A DNA stretch of 22,511 nucleotides from NCBI GenBank assembly GCA_046734795.1, contig JBKPRX010000052.1:1-22511 (forward strand), read 5' to 3'. The translations under genes were made by a program, and so were the position numbers. The stretch is from JBKPRX01 sp046734795. GTDB taxonomy: Bacteria > Actinomycetota > Thermoleophilia > Gaiellales > Gaiellaceae. The notes under the pieces are model-generated. The model made no database searches and had not been told where the DNA came from. It saw nothing but the letters and a program-made list of their open reading frames with translations. Positions within the stretch are counted from its first letter, which is position 1; every line of letters starts with the position of its first letter. Shown in pieces: positions 21,637-22,511 of this stretch.

Positions 21637-22511
21637 CGGACGCGCGCGAGCTGCCGAAGTCGACAGTTCTCTTGGTCGAGTACCTGCGGGTTGACGACGC
21701 TCTCGGGAAGCTCGCCGGTGAGAACGAGCGCGACGTTCCGCGCCGCGCGCGTCGCTACCTCGACCAGCGACGTCTCCGAGTAGAAGGCCGAGTGCGGTGT
21801 CACGATCACGTTGTCGCGCGCGAGCAGCGGCTGGTCGCGCGCCGGCGGCTCGGTCGCGAGCACGTCGAGCGCAGCGCCGGCGATCCAGCCTTCGTCGAGC
21901 GCGCGGACGAGCGCCGGCTCGTCGACGAGGGCGCCTCGCGCGGTGTTCACAAGAAACGCCGTCGTCTTCATCGCCCGAAGCTCGCGCTCGCCGATCATCC
22001 CGCGACTCTCATCCGTTGCGGGCGCGTGCAGCGAGAGGTAGTCCGCCTCCGCGAGCACGCGCTCCAGGTCGCGGGTCGTCTCGATGCCGCTCGCACTGTG
22101 TTCGTCCAGACGAGGCGTGTACGCGAGCACACGCAGGCCGAGTGCGGCTGCCTTGGAGGCGAGCGTCTGTGCAATCGAGCCGAAGCCGACGAGGCCGAGC
22201 GTCTGACCGCGCAAGCGCTGCGTGCCACGCGCGAGCGAAACGTCCCAGCTTCCGTCCCGCGTCGAGCTTGCGAGCGTGACGATCCGCCGCGCGCAGGCGA
22301 GCACGAGCGCGAGCACGTGGTCCGAGACCTCCTCGACGCAAAACCCGGGCGTGTTCGCGACGAGGATCCCGAGCTCGGTCGCGCGATCGACCGGGATGTT
22401 GTCGACGCCGATCCCGTAGCGCGAGACGACGAGGCACTGCGGTGCGGCGTCGAGCACCGACGCGGGGACGCTGATCCAGTTCGTGAGGATCGCGTCGGCG
22501 TTCGCGGCGAG
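21633..22511 (-). CDS. D-2-hydroxyacid dehydrogenase (partial, N-terminus beyond right edge)
   Basis: A D-isomer-specific 2-hydroxyacid dehydrogenase that interconverts 2-oxo and D-2-hydroxy acids with NAD(P)H. The frame is open to the right edge (reading NADAILTNWISVPAS before the internal GTG 22457), leaving about 292 residues. The nucleotide-binding motif is GLVGFGSIAQ; substrate loop SRYGIGVDNIPVD; catalytic Arg in NTARGALVDEPAL, Glu in LATEPP and His in VTPHSAFYS are all present. Its neighbours suggest it makes or oxidises the 2-hydroxy acid handled by the CoA-transferase and dehydratase family genes, but similarity alone cannot exclude phosphoglycerate or glyoxylate substrates. Perhaps the first 30-60 residues are missing. 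Confidence 0.9.
   Translation of the reverse strand, partial: LAANADAILTNWISVPASVLDAAPQCLVVSRYGIGVDNIPVDRATELGILVANTPGFCVEEVSDHVLALVLACARRIVTLASSTRDGSWDVSLARGTQRLRGQTLGLVGFGSIAQTLASKAAALGLRVLAYTPRLDEHSASGIETTRDLERVLAEADYLSLHAPATDESRGMIGERELRAMKTTAFLVNTARGALVDEPALVRALDEGWIAGAALDVLATEPPARDQPLLARDNVIVTPHSAFYSETSLVEVATRAARNVALVLTGELPESVVNPQVLDQENCRLRQLARVR

Noticed and set aside
1..22511. CRISPR array, tRNA/rRNA genes, insertion sequences or phage genes
   Set aside because: No regularly spaced repeats, no transposase or integrase motifs and no structural RNA signatures were found; the space is almost fully used by metabolic and transport genes.

Overview
The window is about 22.5 kb of gene-dense, high-GC bacterial DNA (roughly two thirds G+C by eye). 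GTG starts are common, there is a TTG and an apparent CTG start, and four genes follow their predecessor through 4-nt ATGA/GTGA overlaps or similar. Two genes lack a Shine-Dalgarno and have a -10-like TANNNT placed for leaderless transcription. One secreted protein ends in a poly-lysine tail. These traits suggest a soil-type actinobacterium (a Thermoleophilia/Gaiellales-like lineage would fit), but composition alone cannot fix the taxon; another high-GC group is possible. I see no RNA gene, mobile element or CRISPR array, and the largest non-coding gap is about 110 bp.

Layout, left to right. (1) 3-1481, plus strand: a ThDP enzyme of the benzoylformate decarboxylase type, cut by the left edge. 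(2) 1541-5155, minus strand: an SsuABC/TauABC-type ABC importer with two permeases, an ATPase and a secreted binding protein. (3) 5230-9898, plus strand: a tightly coupled acyl-CoA operon of acyl-CoA dehydrogenase, enoyl-CoA hydratase/isomerase, family III CoA-transferase, thiolase-like protein and DUF35 Zn-ribbon/OB protein. (4) 9891-16310, minus strand: an Fbp/Pot-type ABC importer (binding protein, fused double permease, ATPase) continuing directly into two tandem paralogous cytochromes P450. (5) 16422-20841, minus strand: two subunits of the 2-hydroxyacyl-CoA dehydratase/benzoyl-CoA reductase (HgdA/B) family, a second family III CoA-transferase and a GntR/FCD regulator. (6) 20866-22511, minus strand: a cyclase-family metal hydrolase and a D-2-hydroxyacid dehydrogenase cut by the right edge.

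Taken together this looks like a catabolic island for one or more carboxylic acids, probably aromatic or alicyclic. Import would be by two ABC systems, oxidation by P450s, CoA activation by CaiB-type transferases, and side-chain shortening by dehydrogenation, hydration and C-C cleavage. The thiolase-like protein lacks the thiolase Cys/His residues and is paired with a DUF35 protein, the arrangement known for the Ltp2-ChsH2 retro-aldolase, so a retro-aldol rather than thiolytic cleavage is inferred.

The most unusual part is the right-hand set. D-2-hydroxyacid dehydrogenase + CoA-transferase + two dehydratase subunits is the gene content of a phenyllactate (Fld)-type dehydration module. Here one dehydratase subunit has lost all three expected iron-sulfur cysteines, the other appears to have lost one, and no activator ATPase is present, in a genome that also encodes oxygen-using P450s. 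This may be a divergent, possibly cluster-poor use of that fold.
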